From positions 930,001 through 994,000 of the forward strand of contig CAVUFN010000016.1 of the NCBI GenBank assembly GCA_963740765.1: a DNA stretch of 64,000 nucleotides, given 5' to 3'. Position numbers and translations under genes: made by a program. Positions 35,357 through 44,053 of the stretch are shown one piece after another. Origin of the DNA: DATLGB01 sp963740765 (GTDB lineage: Bacteria > Actinomycetota > Thermoleophilia > Solirubrobacterales > Solirubrobacteraceae). The first letter of the stretch is position 1; every line of letters starts with the position of its first letter. Below the pieces are notes generated by a model. The model searched no databases. It was not told where the DNA came from and saw only the letters and a list, made by a program, of their open reading frames with translations.

Positions 35357-36043
35357 TTAGGCGGTCCCGTGGTGGATGGCGATGATGCCGCCGCCCGTCA
35401 GCAGCCAGCGGACGTCGTGCAGCCCCGCGTCGACGAGGCGGCCGCCGAGCGCGTGCGCGTCCGGGAACCGCCGCACGGAGGCGGGCAGGTAGGTGTAGGC
35501 GTCGTCGAAGCGACCGAGCAGCGGGACGACGCGGTCGAACCACAGGTGGAAGAACGTCGATAGCGGCGGGCGCGTCGGGGTGGTGATCTCCAGGACGACG
35601 ACCTTCCCGCCCGGGCGGACCACGCGCGCCATCTCCCGCAGCCCAGCATCGAGGTCCCCGAAGTTGCGCGCCCCGAAGCCGACCGTGGCGGCGTCGAAGG
35701 TGTCGTCGTCGTAGGGCAGCTCGCGCGCGTCGCCCCACTCCCAGGTCAGGTTGGGCGCCTTGACGCGCGCGCGGTCGAGCATGCCCTCGCTGAAGTCGGA
35801 ACCGACGACGGTCGCGCCCGCGCCGGCCAGGGCGATGGCCAGGTCACCCGTTCCCGTCGCGACGTCGAGCGCGCGCGACCCCGGCCCGACCCCCGCCAGG
35901 CCGACGGCGCGGCGCCGCCACTCGTGGTGCAGCCCGGCCGTCATGACCGAGTTCATGAGGTCGTAGACGCCGGCGATGCGGTCGAACATCGCGCGCACCT
36001 GCCCCTCGGGCAGAGTCCCGGCGCGAGCGGCTGCGGATGGCAT
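35357..36043 (-). CDS. ubiE: Demethylmenaquinone methyltransferase
   Basis: 228 aa. SAM-dependent C-methylation, the final step of menaquinone synthesis. Seen: VRAMFDRIAGVYDLMNSVMTAG (shortened pattern F-D-x-I-A-x-x-Y-D), the SAM loop ALDVATGTGDLAIALA, GSDFSEGML, and VTVGFGARNF with MARVVRPGGKVVVLE. Full length. It lies 11 bases behind the cytochrome subunit and one base ahead of the polyprenyl synthase. Confidence 0.95.
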   Translation of the reverse strand: MPSAAARAGTLPEGQVRAMFDRIAGVYDLMNSVMTAGLHHEWRRRAVGLAGVGPGSRALDVATGTGDLAIALAGAGATVVGSDFSEGMLDRARVKAPNLTWEWGDARELPYDDDTFDAATVGFGARNFGDLDAGLREMARVVRPGGKVVVLEITTPTRPPLSTFFHLWFDRVVPLLGRFDDAYTYLPASVRRFPDAHALGGRLVDAGLHDVRWLLTGGGIIAIHHGTA

Positions 36044-36054
36044 CAGCGGTCCGA

Positions 36055-36762
36055 CTACTTGTCTTCGCGGAGCGAAGCGAGGAAGTTGACCAGGTCGGTC
36101 TTCTTCTTCTCGGGCAGGTCGCGGAACGACGGCATCGGTGACGTCGGGTTGTCCAGCGTCCGCCGGATCGCGCCGGGCAGGACGCGATCGCCGATGTGAG
36201 TCAGATCAGGGCCCAGGGTGCCGCCGTTCTCGCCGATCTTGTGACACGCGAGGCAGCCCGACTGGGCGACGACCATCTTCCCGGGCTCGTAGCGCGCCGC
36301 GACCTTCATGTCGATCTCGTTCGGCGAGCCGGCGGAGGCACCGAGGTAGGTCAGGTAGGCCATGGCGGCGATGGTGAAGATGCCGGCCGCCGTGGCGATC
36401 GGGCGCCGCTCGGGGCGGCGCTCCGGGGAGCGGTCGTAGAACGGCAGCAGGAAGAGCAGCACCATGCAGATGGTCGGAACGCCGATCGTGGCGACGGGCG
36501 TGAGCACCGCCGGCTTGATGACGCGCAGCAGCTCGAAGAGGAAGAAGAAGTACCACTCCGGGCGCGGGACGTAGGTCGTCGTCGTCGGGTCTGCCTTCGG
36601 GCCGAGCTCGGCGCCGAAGATCAGCGACATCATGATGATCGCGAACACCACGATCGCCGCCATGATCGAGTCCTTGGCGACTGCGTACGGGAAGAACGGC
36701 TTGCCCGCTGCCTTGTGCAGGGCGTACTCGCGGAGGTAGCGCTCCTTCTCGAGCTGGTTCAT
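36055..36762 (-). CDS. qcrC: Cytochrome b C-terminal domain fused to cytochrome c (bc complex)
   Basis: 235 aa from the ATG at 36762 (MNQLEKERYLREYALHK). Subunit-IV-like part (1-145) with three helices and the quinone-site PEWYFFFLFELLR; then a c-type domain with CLACH (170-174) and a likely distal Met in SPMPSF. This fused layout is known from Bacillus-type qcrC, whereas most actinobacteria use a dihaem QcrC. The longer reading frame upstream is antisense-like and overlaps the cytochrome b gene. Overlaps that gene's stop by 4 bp. Confidence 0.93.
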   Translation of the reverse strand: MNQLEKERYLREYALHKAAGKPFFPYAVAKDSIMAAIVVFAIIMMSLIFGAELGPKADPTTTTYVPRPEWYFFFLFELLRVIKPAVLTPVATIGVPTICMVLLFLLPFYDRSPERRPERRPIATAAGIFTIAAMAYLTYLGASAGSPNEIDMKVAARYEPGKMVVAQSGCLACHKIGENGGTLGPDLTHIGDRVLPGAIRRTLDNPTSPMPSFRDLPEKKKTDLVNFLASLREDK

Positions 36763-37565
36763 ACCTCGTCCGTTCGCAGCTCGGGGTTGTCCGGGACCTT
36801 CAGCCACGGCGGCGCGGTGGTGCCGAGCTTCGCCACGAGATAGAGGTGGAAGCCCATCATCGCGGCGATCGCGCCTGGCACGAGCAGCATGTGGATCGCG
36901 TAGAAGCGCGACAAGGAGATGGCCGAGAACTCAGCCCCGCCTCTGAGGAAGTCCGACAGGTAGGGACCGACGAACGGCCCCGTGCCGTTGATGTTCACGC
37001 CCACGATCGTCGCCCAGTAGGAGCGCTGGTCGAAGGGCAGCAGGTAGCCCGTGAAGGACATGGTCATCGTGAGGATGAGCAGCACGACGCCGATGATCCA
37101 GTTGAGCTCGCGCGGGTACTTGTACGCGCCCCAGAAGAACGTCCTGGCCATGTGCAGGAAGACGAGGATCACCATCACGGACGAGCCCCACTTGTGCATA
37201 CCGCGCACGAACTCGCCGAGGAAGACCTCGTTGGTCAGGTGGCGGATGGACTCGTAGGCGCCGCCGGCCGCGTCGGGGCGGTAGTACATCGCGAGGAAGA
37301 CGCCCGTCACGGCCTGCGACAGGAAGGCGAACATGGCCGCGGAGCCGAGCGTGTAGGCCCAGTTGGTGCCCTTGGGCACCTTGCGGAACAGCATCCAGCG
37401 CAGCCCGCCGGACAGCGACGTGCGCTCGTCGACCCAGTCGACCGCCGAGATCCCGGCTTCCTTGGCCTGCTCGAGCGGCTTGCGCGTGGGCTCGGTGCCG
37501 GGGCGCTTGGGCGTCGTCCGGAGCTTGTCCGGGACGGGGGGAAGCGGGAGCTTGGGAATCGGCAT
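36759..37565 (-). CDS. qcrB: Cytochrome b N-terminal subunit (b6-like)
   Basis: 268 aa. A proline-rich N-terminus (about 1-45) precedes four membrane helices that bind two b hemes: His in RGMHKWGSSVMVILVFLHMAR and in YAIHMLLVPGAIAAMMGFHLYL. The quinol site shows SFTGYLLPFDQRSYWA. Split cytochrome b (b6 plus subunit IV) as in Bacillus and cyanobacteria. Seven bases behind the Rieske gene. Confidence 0.94.
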   Translation of the reverse strand: MPIPKLPLPPVPDKLRTTPKRPGTEPTRKPLEQAKEAGISAVDWVDERTSLSGGLRWMLFRKVPKGTNWAYTLGSAAMFAFLSQAVTGVFLAMYYRPDAAGGAYESIRHLTNEVFLGEFVRGMHKWGSSVMVILVFLHMARTFFWGAYKYPRELNWIIGVVLLILTMTMSFTGYLLPFDQRSYWATIVGVNINGTGPFVGPYLSDFLRGGAEFSAISLSRFYAIHMLLVPGAIAAMMGFHLYLVAKLGTTAPPWLKVPDNPELRTDEV

Positions 37566-37571
37566 CGATGC

Positions 37572-38243
37572 CTACTTCTGGAGGGGGGTCGAGGGACGGC
37601 CGGGGTAGAGGTACTGACCGACACCGTCGAGATCCTCGCCCGGATCGCGGTAGTGCTCGTGCACCTCGAACTGGCTGTTGACGGAGTAGCGCGGGCCGAC
37701 CTCGAGCTGGCCGTTGGTCATGCGCAGGTGGAAGCGGTCGAGCGGCCGGACGGGCGGGCCGCCGGACACCTTGCCGGTGAAGTCGTAGACGCCGCCGTGA
37801 CACGGGCAGATGAAGCGCTTGGCCGCGTCGACGTAGCGGACCGGGCAGCCCAGGTGCATGCAGCGCGTCGAGATGGCCAGGAAGTCGATGCCGTCCGGGA
37901 ACTGGATGTCGGTGTCGAGGTCGTCGTTGCGCGCCCGGACGTAGGCGGTCGTCTTGCCGATCTCGCCGACGCCCTGGACCATCGTCACCACGCGCGGGAC
38001 GTACGTGTCGTTCGGGAAGTCCTCGGGCTTGCCGACAGCCGTCCAAACCGCCTGCGGGCGCTCGAACAGCGGGGTGCCGGCGGCGAAGCCCAGCACGGGG
38101 AGCGTGAAGCCCATCGCGGCCAGGGCACCGGCGCCGTGGACCGTCCCGACCATCAGGCGGCGACGGGTCACCGTCTCGCCCTCGTAGGCGCCTGGGATGT
38201 TGCGGTCAGCGGTGTACTTGGACTTCGGAGTCTTGCGAGGCAT
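37572..38243 (-). CDS. qcrA: Rieske iron-sulfur protein of the bc complex
   Basis: 223 aa, ATG at 38243. Tat-type anchor (TRRRLM, 26-31, then a hydrophobic helix to about 57) and a C-terminal Rieske domain with CMHLGC (Cys128, His130) and CPCHGG (Cys146, His149) binding the 2Fe-2S cluster, closed by the two extra Cys of the disulfide. Accepts electrons from menaquinol. First gene of the qcrA-qcrB-qcrC-menG-polyprenyl synthase run. About 90 bases upstream end the heme genes, so a promoter could lie there. Confidence 0.95.
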   Translation of the reverse strand: MPRKTPKSKYTADRNIPGAYEGETVTRRRLMVGTVHGAGALAAMGFTLPVLGFAAGTPLFERPQAVWTAVGKPEDFPNDTYVPRVVTMVQGVGEIGKTTAYVRARNDDLDTDIQFPDGIDFLAISTRCMHLGCPVRYVDAAKRFICPCHGGVYDFTGKVSGGPPVRPLDRFHLRMTNGQLEVGPRYSVNSQFEVHEHYRDPGEDLDGVGQYLYPGRPSTPLQK

Positions 38244-38334
38244 GAGGCTTTAGGGGCGGCTCAGGATCCGCCGGTCGAGATAGTACGCGGTGCGCAGCGT
38301 CCGCAGGCGCCCGATCGTCGGTCGTGTGCGAACG

Positions 38335-38649
38335 TCACATTCGCTCCCAGGCCGCCGCGGCCTCCTCGGGGCGGCCTTCGGCGTGCGCCTGAGCGCAGCG
38401 CGCGATGATCGCGGCCAGGCGGCGGACGCCGTCCAGGTCGCCCCGCTCGGCCAGGTCGGCGAGTCCGACGGCGTACAGGTGGTCGCCCGCCAGCAGCGCC
38501 AGATCAGCGTCGTCGGTATGGAGGACCGCGCCGCGGGCGTAGTGGGCGAGCTCGCCCTCCCGGACGGCCGCGTCGGCGTCGAAGCGCGCAGGGTGGGTGG
38601 GCACCGATACCGGCAGGCCGGCGGCCCGGAGCCGCTCAGCGAGCGTCAC
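38335..38649 (-). CDS. Short alpha-helical hypothetical protein
   Basis: 104 aa from the GTG at 38649 (VTLAERLRAAGLPVSVP). Mostly helical, Ala/Asp/Glu-rich (HYARGAVLHTDDADLALLAGDHLYAVGLADLAERGDLDGV). No family recognised. Starts inside the hemL tail (14-bp overlap) and ends 91 bases before the Rieske gene, so it bridges the heme and bc-complex genes. The arginine-rich upstream extension is antisense noise. Confidence 0.68.
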   Translation of the reverse strand: MTLAERLRAAGLPVSVPTHPARFDADAAVREGELAHYARGAVLHTDDADLALLAGDHLYAVGLADLAERGDLDGVRRLAAIIARCAQAHAEGRPEEAAAAWERM

Positions 38650-39919
38650 GGAACGCCGCCTCCGCGGCCTCGAGCGTGCGGGCGACGTGATCGCCCGTGT
38701 GCGCGAGCGACGGGAACCAGGCCTCGAACTGCGACGGCGGCGGGTAGACGCCGCGGGCGAGCAGGGCGCGGCACCAGCGCGCGTGGGCGTCGAGGTCGCA
38801 GGCCTGGGCACTCGCGTAGTCGGTCACGGGGTCCTCTGAGAAGAAGACGGTGAGCAGGCCCGTCGTGTGACAGATCTGGACGGGCGTATCGCCGGCCGCG
38901 GCGCGCAGGCCGTCGGCCAGGGACGTCGTGGTGGCGCTGAGCCGGGCGTAGGCCGCGTCGTCGAGCAGTTCGAGCGCGGCCAGGGCGGCCGCGGTCGCGA
39001 GCGGGTTGCCGCTCAGCGTGCCGGCCTGGTAGACGTCGCCGGCCGGCGCGATGTTCGACATCAGGTCGACCGAGGCACCGTAGGCGGCCGCGGGCAGCCC
39101 GCCGCCGACGATCTTCCCCATCACGGTGATGTCGGGGAGGACGCCCGTGAGCTCCTGGGCGCCGCCGGGCGCCACGCGGAAGCCGGAGATGACCTCGTCG
39201 AAGACCAGCAGCGCGCCGTTGGCCGTCGCACCCTGACGCAGGAGCTCGAGGAACCCGTGCTGGGGCGGGACGAGACCCATGTTGGCCGGGTAGGGCTCGC
39301 AAAGGACCGCGGCGAACTCGTGCGCGGCCAGCGCGGCCTCGACCGCCTCCGGGTCGTTCCACGGCACGATGATCGTGTTCGCGGTGGCAGCCTCCGGGAC
39401 GCCGGGGGACGCCGGCAGCGCGGCCGTGGCGAGGCCGGACCCCGCCTCGGCGAGCAGTCCGTCCACGTGGCCGTGGTAGGCGCCGGCGAACTTGAGCAGC
39501 TTGTCGCGGCCGGTCGCTGCGCGGGCGAGCCGGATCGTGCTCATGGCCGCCTCGGTGCCGCTCGAGGTCATCCGCAGCATGTCGACGGACGGGACGCGCG
39601 CGGCGACGACCTCCGCCAGGCGCACCTCGCGCTCCGTCGGCGCGCCGAAGGTCGTCCCGGCCGCGGCGGCCTCCGTCACCGCTTCGAGGATCGCCGGATG
39701 CGCGTGCCCGTGGATCAGCGGGCCCCACGAGCAGACGTAGTCGACGTAGCGGTTGCCGTCGACGTCGGTCAGCTCGGCGCCCTCGGCCCGCTCCACGAAG
39801 ATCGGGTCGCGGCCGATCGCGCGCATCGCCCGGACCGGTGAGTTCACCCCGCCGGGCAGCACCTTCACCGCGCGCTCGTAGAGCGCGGCGGACCGTGTGT
39901 CGGTGATCGAAGCGGTCAA
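38636..39919 (-). CDS. hemL: Glutamate-1-semialdehyde 2,1-aminomutase
   Basis: 427 aa from a TTG at 39919 that overlaps the upstream TGA (TTGA). Forms 5-aminolevulinate in the C5 pathway. Shows PGGVNSPVRAMRAIG, the active-site SSGTEAAMSTIRLARA, FAGAYHGHVD, LVFDEVISGFRVAPGGAQ, the PLP-lysine region VMGKIVGGGLPAAAYG and NPLATAAALAALE. Full length. Together with hemB below it serves heme formation; no hemA is seen in the window. Confidence 0.94.
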   Translation of the reverse strand: MTASITDTRSAALYERAVKVLPGGVNSPVRAMRAIGRDPIFVERAEGAELTDVDGNRYVDYVCSWGPLIHGHAHPAILEAVTEAAAAGTTFGAPTEREVRLAEVVAARVPSVDMLRMTSSGTEAAMSTIRLARAATGRDKLLKFAGAYHGHVDGLLAEAGSGLATAALPASPGVPEAATANTIIVPWNDPEAVEAALAAHEFAAVLCEPYPANMGLVPPQHGFLELLRQGATANGALLVFDEVISGFRVAPGGAQELTGVLPDITVMGKIVGGGLPAAAYGASVDLMSNIAPAGDVYQAGTLSGNPLATAAALAALELLDDAAYARLSATTTSLADGLRAAAGDTPVQICHTTGLLTVFFSEDPVTDYASAQACDLDAHARWCRALLARGVYPPPSQFEAWFPSLAHTGDHVARTLEAAEAAFRDAR

Positions 39920-41031
39920 ACCCCGGCGTGCTCGCGTTCCCAGTCCCGGAACGCGTCGGTGTAGTAGAGCATGCGGACCTTCTTGTACTCGGTGCTCGAG
40001 TACAGCGTGGAGCGCTCCGTGATGCCGGTCGCCTCGCTGATCGAGTCGAGGATCGCGTCGCACTCCTCCTTCGAGCGGCCGTGGGCCATCGTGAAGAGCG
40101 CGTAGGGCCAGTCGGCGTACGTCGGGCGCTCGTAGCAGTGGCTGATGCCACGGGTGGCGGCCATCTGGCGGCCGATCTCCAGCACGCGGTCCTCCGGCAC
40201 GACCCAGACGCCCATGCCGTTGGCGGAGAAGCCCGCACGGCGGTGGTAGAGGATCGCGGCGACGCGGCGCAGCGCCTTGCGCTCCTTGAGCGACTCGAGC
40301 CTGGCGAAGACCTCGTCCTGGGAGACGCCGAGGCGCTCGGCGGCGGGCGCGAACGGCTCGGGGATCGCCGGCATCGCGCCCTGGGTGGCGCGGATGGTGG
40401 CGACGTCCTCGTCGGTGACCTCGATCGGGTCGAGCTCGAGCGGCTCCTGGGCCGTGACGGCCTGCGCGAGCGCATCCGTGCCGCCGACCATCTCGAGATC
40501 CATGCGGATCTTGAAGAGCTTCAGGGTCGGCAGCTGGCGGATCGACTCCGCGCCCGTCTTCTCGGCGAGGATGTCGAGCGTGCCCTGCATCCCGAGCGGC
40601 GAGTCCGGCTCGACCGCGAGCGTGAACCACAGGTTGAAGTCGTGGTTGCGCAGGTAGTTGTGGGTGACGCCCGGGTGCGAGTTGATGACCTTGGCGGCGC
40701 GGTGCGGATGCTCCGCGTCGACCTTGGCGGCCACGAGCATCGACTGGTAGCCCAGAGCGCGCGTGTCGAAGATCGGCGTGATCTCGCGGATGATGCGCTT
40801 GTCGAGGAGGTACTGGACGCGCTCGAGCACCTCGTCCTCGCTGAGCCCGGCGAGCTCGGCGATGTGCGCGAACGGCCGCTGCGCGATCGGGAACGACCCC
40901 TGCAGCAGGTTCAGCAGTCCCTTGTCGACGTCGTCGAGCGGGACGGCGGACCCGCCCTTCCTCGTCCGATATTTGGGATTCGCCTTCGACGCTCTCAAGT
41001 TCGCGCCTTCGGGCGACGTCAGATCAGCCAT
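39916..41031 (-). CDS. Fused siroheme decarboxylase-like protein (AhbA-AhbB / NirDLGH type)
   Basis: 371 aa. Two tandem AsnC-like halves, each with an HTH-like start and an alpha/beta RAM-like end. The first ends THNYLRNHDFNLWFTL; the second ends SHCYERPTYADWPYALFTM. Both match the active-site stretches of siroheme decarboxylases AhbA/AhbB and the NirDLGH proteins, and differ from ordinary Lrp regulators. Those enzymes convert siroheme to didecarboxysiroheme for alternative heme or heme d1 synthesis. Here it lies between hemB (13-bp overlap) and hemL (TTGA). Regulator function cannot be excluded. Confidence 0.82.
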   Translation of the reverse strand: MADLTSPEGANLRASKANPKYRTRKGGSAVPLDDVDKGLLNLLQGSFPIAQRPFAHIAELAGLSEDEVLERVQYLLDKRIIREITPIFDTRALGYQSMLVAAKVDAEHPHRAAKVINSHPGVTHNYLRNHDFNLWFTLAVEPDSPLGMQGTLDILAEKTGAESIRQLPTLKLFKIRMDLEMVGGTDALAQAVTAQEPLELDPIEVTDEDVATIRATQGAMPAIPEPFAPAAERLGVSQDEVFARLESLKERKALRRVAAILYHRRAGFSANGMGVWVVPEDRVLEIGRQMAATRGISHCYERPTYADWPYALFTMAHGRSKEECDAILDSISEATGITERSTLYSSTEYKKVRMLYYTDAFRDWEREHAGV

Positions 41032-41999
41032 CGGGACACGTCCTTCGCGTGGTAGGTGATGACGATGTCGGCACCCGCGCGGCGGATCCCGGTCAACGCC
41101 TCGAGCACGGCGGCGCGCTCGTCCAGGTAGCCGGCGGCGGCAGCGGCCTTGATCATGCTGTATTCCCCACTGACGTTGTACGCGGCCACGGGCATCTCGG
41201 TTCGCTCCTTGACGCGCCGGATGACATCGAGGTACGGGAGCGCGGGCTTGACCATGACGATGTCGGCGCCCTCGGAGACGTCGAGCAGGACCTCGCGCAG
41301 GGCCTCGTCGCCGTTGGCCGGGTCCATCTGGTAGCCGCGCCGGTCGCCGCGCGACGGCGCGGAGTCGGCCGCCTCGCGGAACGGCCCGTAGAAGGCGGAC
41401 GCGAACTTGGCGGAGTAGGCCATGATCGGCGTGTCGTGGTAGCCCTCGTCATCAAGCGCCTCGCGCAGGTGCCCGACGCGCCCGTCCATCATGTCGCTCG
41501 GGGCGATCAGGTCGGCACCCGCCTCGGCCTGGGCGACCGCGGTCCGCGCGAGCAGCTCGAGCGTGGCGTCGTTGTCGACGCTGTCGCCCTGCAGCACACC
41601 GCAGTGCCCGTGGCTCGTGTACTCGCACAGGCACAGGTCGGTCACGACGAGCAGCTCGGGGTACGCGGCCTTGATCGCCCGCGTGGCGAGCTGGACGACG
41701 CCGTCGTCGTCCCACGCGCCCGAGCCCTCCTCGTCCTTGGCCGCCGGCAGGCCGAACAGCAGCACGCCCGAGATGCCCAGCGCGGCGCAGTCCCCGGCCT
41801 CTTTGACCGCCGCCTCGATGCTCAGCCGCTCGACGCCCGGCATGGAGCCGATGGGCGCGCGGCCGGTCTCCGTGTGGACGAACAGGGGGTAGATCAGGTG
41901 GCGCGGCGCCAGCGTCGTCTCCCGCACCAGGTCGCGCAGCACGCCGGTGCGGCGCAGTCGGCGCATACGGGTGGACGGGAAGGACGCGGACACAGCCAT
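41019..41999 (-). CDS. hemB: Delta-aminolevulinic acid dehydratase
   Basis: 326 aa. Joins two ALA molecules to porphobilinogen. Seen: RLRRTGVLRDLVRETTL, the Cys-rich zinc loop TDLCLCEYTSHGHCG, the first Schiff-base lysine in YSAKFASAFYGPFR, and the second in VMVKPALPYLDVI; YNVSGEYSMIKAAA follows. The Cys loop indicates a zinc-dependent form. It follows the ABC permease by 6 bases. Confidence 0.95.
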   Translation of the reverse strand: MAVSASFPSTRMRRLRRTGVLRDLVRETTLAPRHLIYPLFVHTETGRAPIGSMPGVERLSIEAAVKEAGDCAALGISGVLLFGLPAAKDEEGSGAWDDDGVVQLATRAIKAAYPELLVVTDLCLCEYTSHGHCGVLQGDSVDNDATLELLARTAVAQAEAGADLIAPSDMMDGRVGHLREALDDEGYHDTPIMAYSAKFASAFYGPFREAADSAPSRGDRRGYQMDPANGDEALREVLLDVSEGADIVMVKPALPYLDVIRRVKERTEMPVAAYNVSGEYSMIKAAAAAGYLDERAAVLEALTGIRRAGADIVITYHAKDVSRWLI

Positions 42000-42005
42000 C
42001 TGAGG

Positions 42006-43358
42006 CTAGAACCGGCGGATCGCGAGTCGGGCGACGGCGACGAACGCCGCCGTCAGGGCGAGCAGGTGCAGCACCGGGACGAGCAGCGCCGGCTCGGCGT
42101 CGTTGATCGCCGCGTCCATCGCCTGCAGCGCCCATTTGAACGGGAGCACGAAGTTGACCGCCTCGACCAGCGTGTAGAGCCCGTCGCCGGTGGCGCCGGA
42201 GGGGACGAGGGCGAGCGCGCCCATCGGCAACGACAGCGCGAACACGAGCAGGGAGGCCGAGCGGACCTCGCGGGCCAGCGAGCCGAGCGCGACGCCCATG
42301 CCGGCGAAGGCGAGCGCGCCCGCCGCGAGTGCGGGGATCCACAGGGGCGCACGGGCCCAGTCGAGGTCGACGAACAACGCGAGCACGACGAGCATGGCCA
42401 GGCACACCGCGAACGCGCACAGCGCCGCGAGCCCCACCTTCTCCACGACCAGGCCGAGCCGGGACACGAGCCCCCGCACCAGGCGCCCGAAGGCGTTCTC
42501 CTCGCGTTCGAGCGCGAGCATCCCGGCCGCCAGCAGCAGGGTCACGAAGGTCAGCGCGACGGTGACGGTGAGCGGCGCCACCAGCGAGTCCAGCGTCGAC
42601 GTCTTGCCCTTGACAACGGTCTGCTTGACGCGGATCGGCTGGCCGATGGACGCCAGGATCGGCTTGGAGATGTCGAGGTTCTCCGAGGCGAGGCGGGCGA
42701 AGCGCGCGACGTTCTCCAGCGGCGGCCGCAGCGGGTCGTCCTCGTCGAGCCGGCCGAGCGTCGCCTCGATGATGCCCTGCGCGTTGCGCAGGCCGAGGAT
42801 GTTGATCTGCTGCCCGAGCAGCGACAGGTTGCCGCCCGTGACGATCAGGTCGATGTAGTTGGCGGCGATCGCGGTCAGCTTGCGCGACAGCACCGCGTTG
42901 GCCCGGCCGAGCTCCGCGTTGATGGTCGAGCGGACCGAGCGGACCTTGAGCGCGTTGTCGGCGTTGTAGAGGACCTCGACCTGGGGCGGGTCGCCCGCGC
43001 CGAGGCCCGCCGCCGCCTGCAGCCGGTCGGTGATGTCGGCCGGGACGATCAGCGCCGCCAGCGCACGGCCGGACTCGACGGCGGCGCGCGCCTCCGCCCG
43101 CGTCTTGACGTCGATCGGGTCGATGCTCTTGAAGATCTCGCGCGCGTACTTGCTCGCGTCGACGCGCTCCCCGCCGATCGACACCTCGTTCTTGGAGGTC
43201 GGGACCTCGTTGAGGAACGCGACCTTCGGCTTGCTCGGGCCGGCGTTGAACGCGACCCCGACCAGCAGGGAGAGGACGACCGGGTACAGGACGACGGTCG
43301 CGAGCAGCAGCGGTGAGCGGCGCAGGATCTGGAGGTCCTTGATCAGCAGCCAGCGCAC
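42006..43358 (-). CDS. ABC-2 type exporter permease
   Basis: 450 aa from the GTG at 43358 (VRWLLIKDLQILRRSP). One N-terminal helix (about 18-36), a large extracytoplasmic domain (about 40-225) with EARAAVESGRALAALIVPADI, then five or six C-terminal helices including TVTVALTFVTLLLAAGMLAL and the conserved LPFKWALQAMDAAI. Pairs with the ATPase whose stop is 1 base upstream. Cargo unknown; a position directly ahead of hemB makes a tetrapyrrole-related role possible but unproven. Confidence 0.9.
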   Translation of the reverse strand: MRWLLIKDLQILRRSPLLLATVVLYPVVLSLLVGVAFNAGPSKPKVAFLNEVPTSKNEVSIGGERVDASKYAREIFKSIDPIDVKTRAEARAAVESGRALAALIVPADITDRLQAAAGLGAGDPPQVEVLYNADNALKVRSVRSTINAELGRANAVLSRKLTAIAANYIDLIVTGGNLSLLGQQINILGLRNAQGIIEATLGRLDEDDPLRPPLENVARFARLASENLDISKPILASIGQPIRVKQTVVKGKTSTLDSLVAPLTVTVALTFVTLLLAAGMLALEREENAFGRLVRGLVSRLGLVVEKVGLAALCAFAVCLAMLVVLALFVDLDWARAPLWIPALAAGALAFAGMGVALGSLAREVRSASLLVFALSLPMGALALVPSGATGDGLYTLVEAVNFVLPFKWALQAMDAAINDAEPALLVPVLHLLALTAAFVAVARLAIRRF

Positions 43359-43359
43359 G

Positions 43360-44043
43360 TCAGTGGCCCTTGTCGTGGAGGAAGCGGACGAACGCGGACT
43401 CGAAGTGCTCGGCGTCCCCGCGCAGCTCGGCGGGCGTCCCGGTGAACAGCAGCTCGCCGTCGGCCAGCACGAGGACGCGGTCGGCGTAGTGCTCGGCCTC
43501 GCCGACGTTGTGGGTGGAGTAGATGACGGTCGTGCCGCGCTCGGCGAGGCCGCCGACGAACTCCCACAGCACCTCGCGCTGGCGCGGGTCCAGCGACGAG
43601 GACGGCTCGTCGAGCAGCACGATCGGCGGCTCGCTGAGCAGGCCGACCGCGATGTTGAGCCGCTGGCGGTTGCCGCCGCTGAGCTTGGCGACCTCCTCGC
43701 GTGCGCGCTCGCGCAGGCGCGTCTGATCCAGCCAGCGGTCGACCGCCGCGTCGACGTCGTCGACCGCCTCGAGCCGCGCGAACAGCTTGAGGTTCTCCTG
43801 CACGGACAGCTTCCCGTAGACCGCCGCCTGCTGGGGGACCCAACCGATCGCGGACTCGGTGTGCACCGTCCCGCCCGTCGGGGGCAGCGCGCCGGCGAGC
43901 ATCTGCAGCAGCGTCGTCTTGCCGGCGCCGTTGGGGCCGATGATCGCGACGCGCTCACCGGGCGCAGCCGAGAACGACACCCCGTCGACCGCCTTGCGGG
44001 CGCCGTAGTGCTTGCTCAGCCGCTCGGCGCGAAGGGCGTCCAC
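43360..44043 (-). CDS. ABC transporter ATP-binding protein
   Basis: 227 aa from the GTG at 44043 (VDALRAERLSKHYGARKAV). Walker A IIGPNGAGKTTLL, signature KLSGGNRQRLNIAVGLL (LSGGN variant), Walker B IVLLDEPSSSLDP, and the switch His in YSTHNVGEAEHYADRV. CcmA-type exporter ATPase. The longer frame upstream is antisense to the AI-2E tail. Partner of the ABC-2 permease next to it. Confidence 0.93.
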   Translation of the reverse strand: MDALRAERLSKHYGARKAVDGVSFSAAPGERVAIIGPNGAGKTTLLQMLAGALPPTGGTVHTESAIGWVPQQAAVYGKLSVQENLKLFARLEAVDDVDAAVDRWLDQTRLRERAREEVAKLSGGNRQRLNIAVGLLSEPPIVLLDEPSSSLDPRQREVLWEFVGGLAERGTTVIYSTHNVGEAEHYADRVLVLADGELLFTGTPAELRGDAEHFESAFVRFLHDKGH

Positions 44044-44053
44044 CCCGTTGAAC

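Noticed and set aside
39916..41031. Simple AsnC/Lrp regulator call for the 371-aa protein
   Set aside because: Length and both active-site-like stretches fit the siroheme decarboxylase branch better; kept as a caveat.
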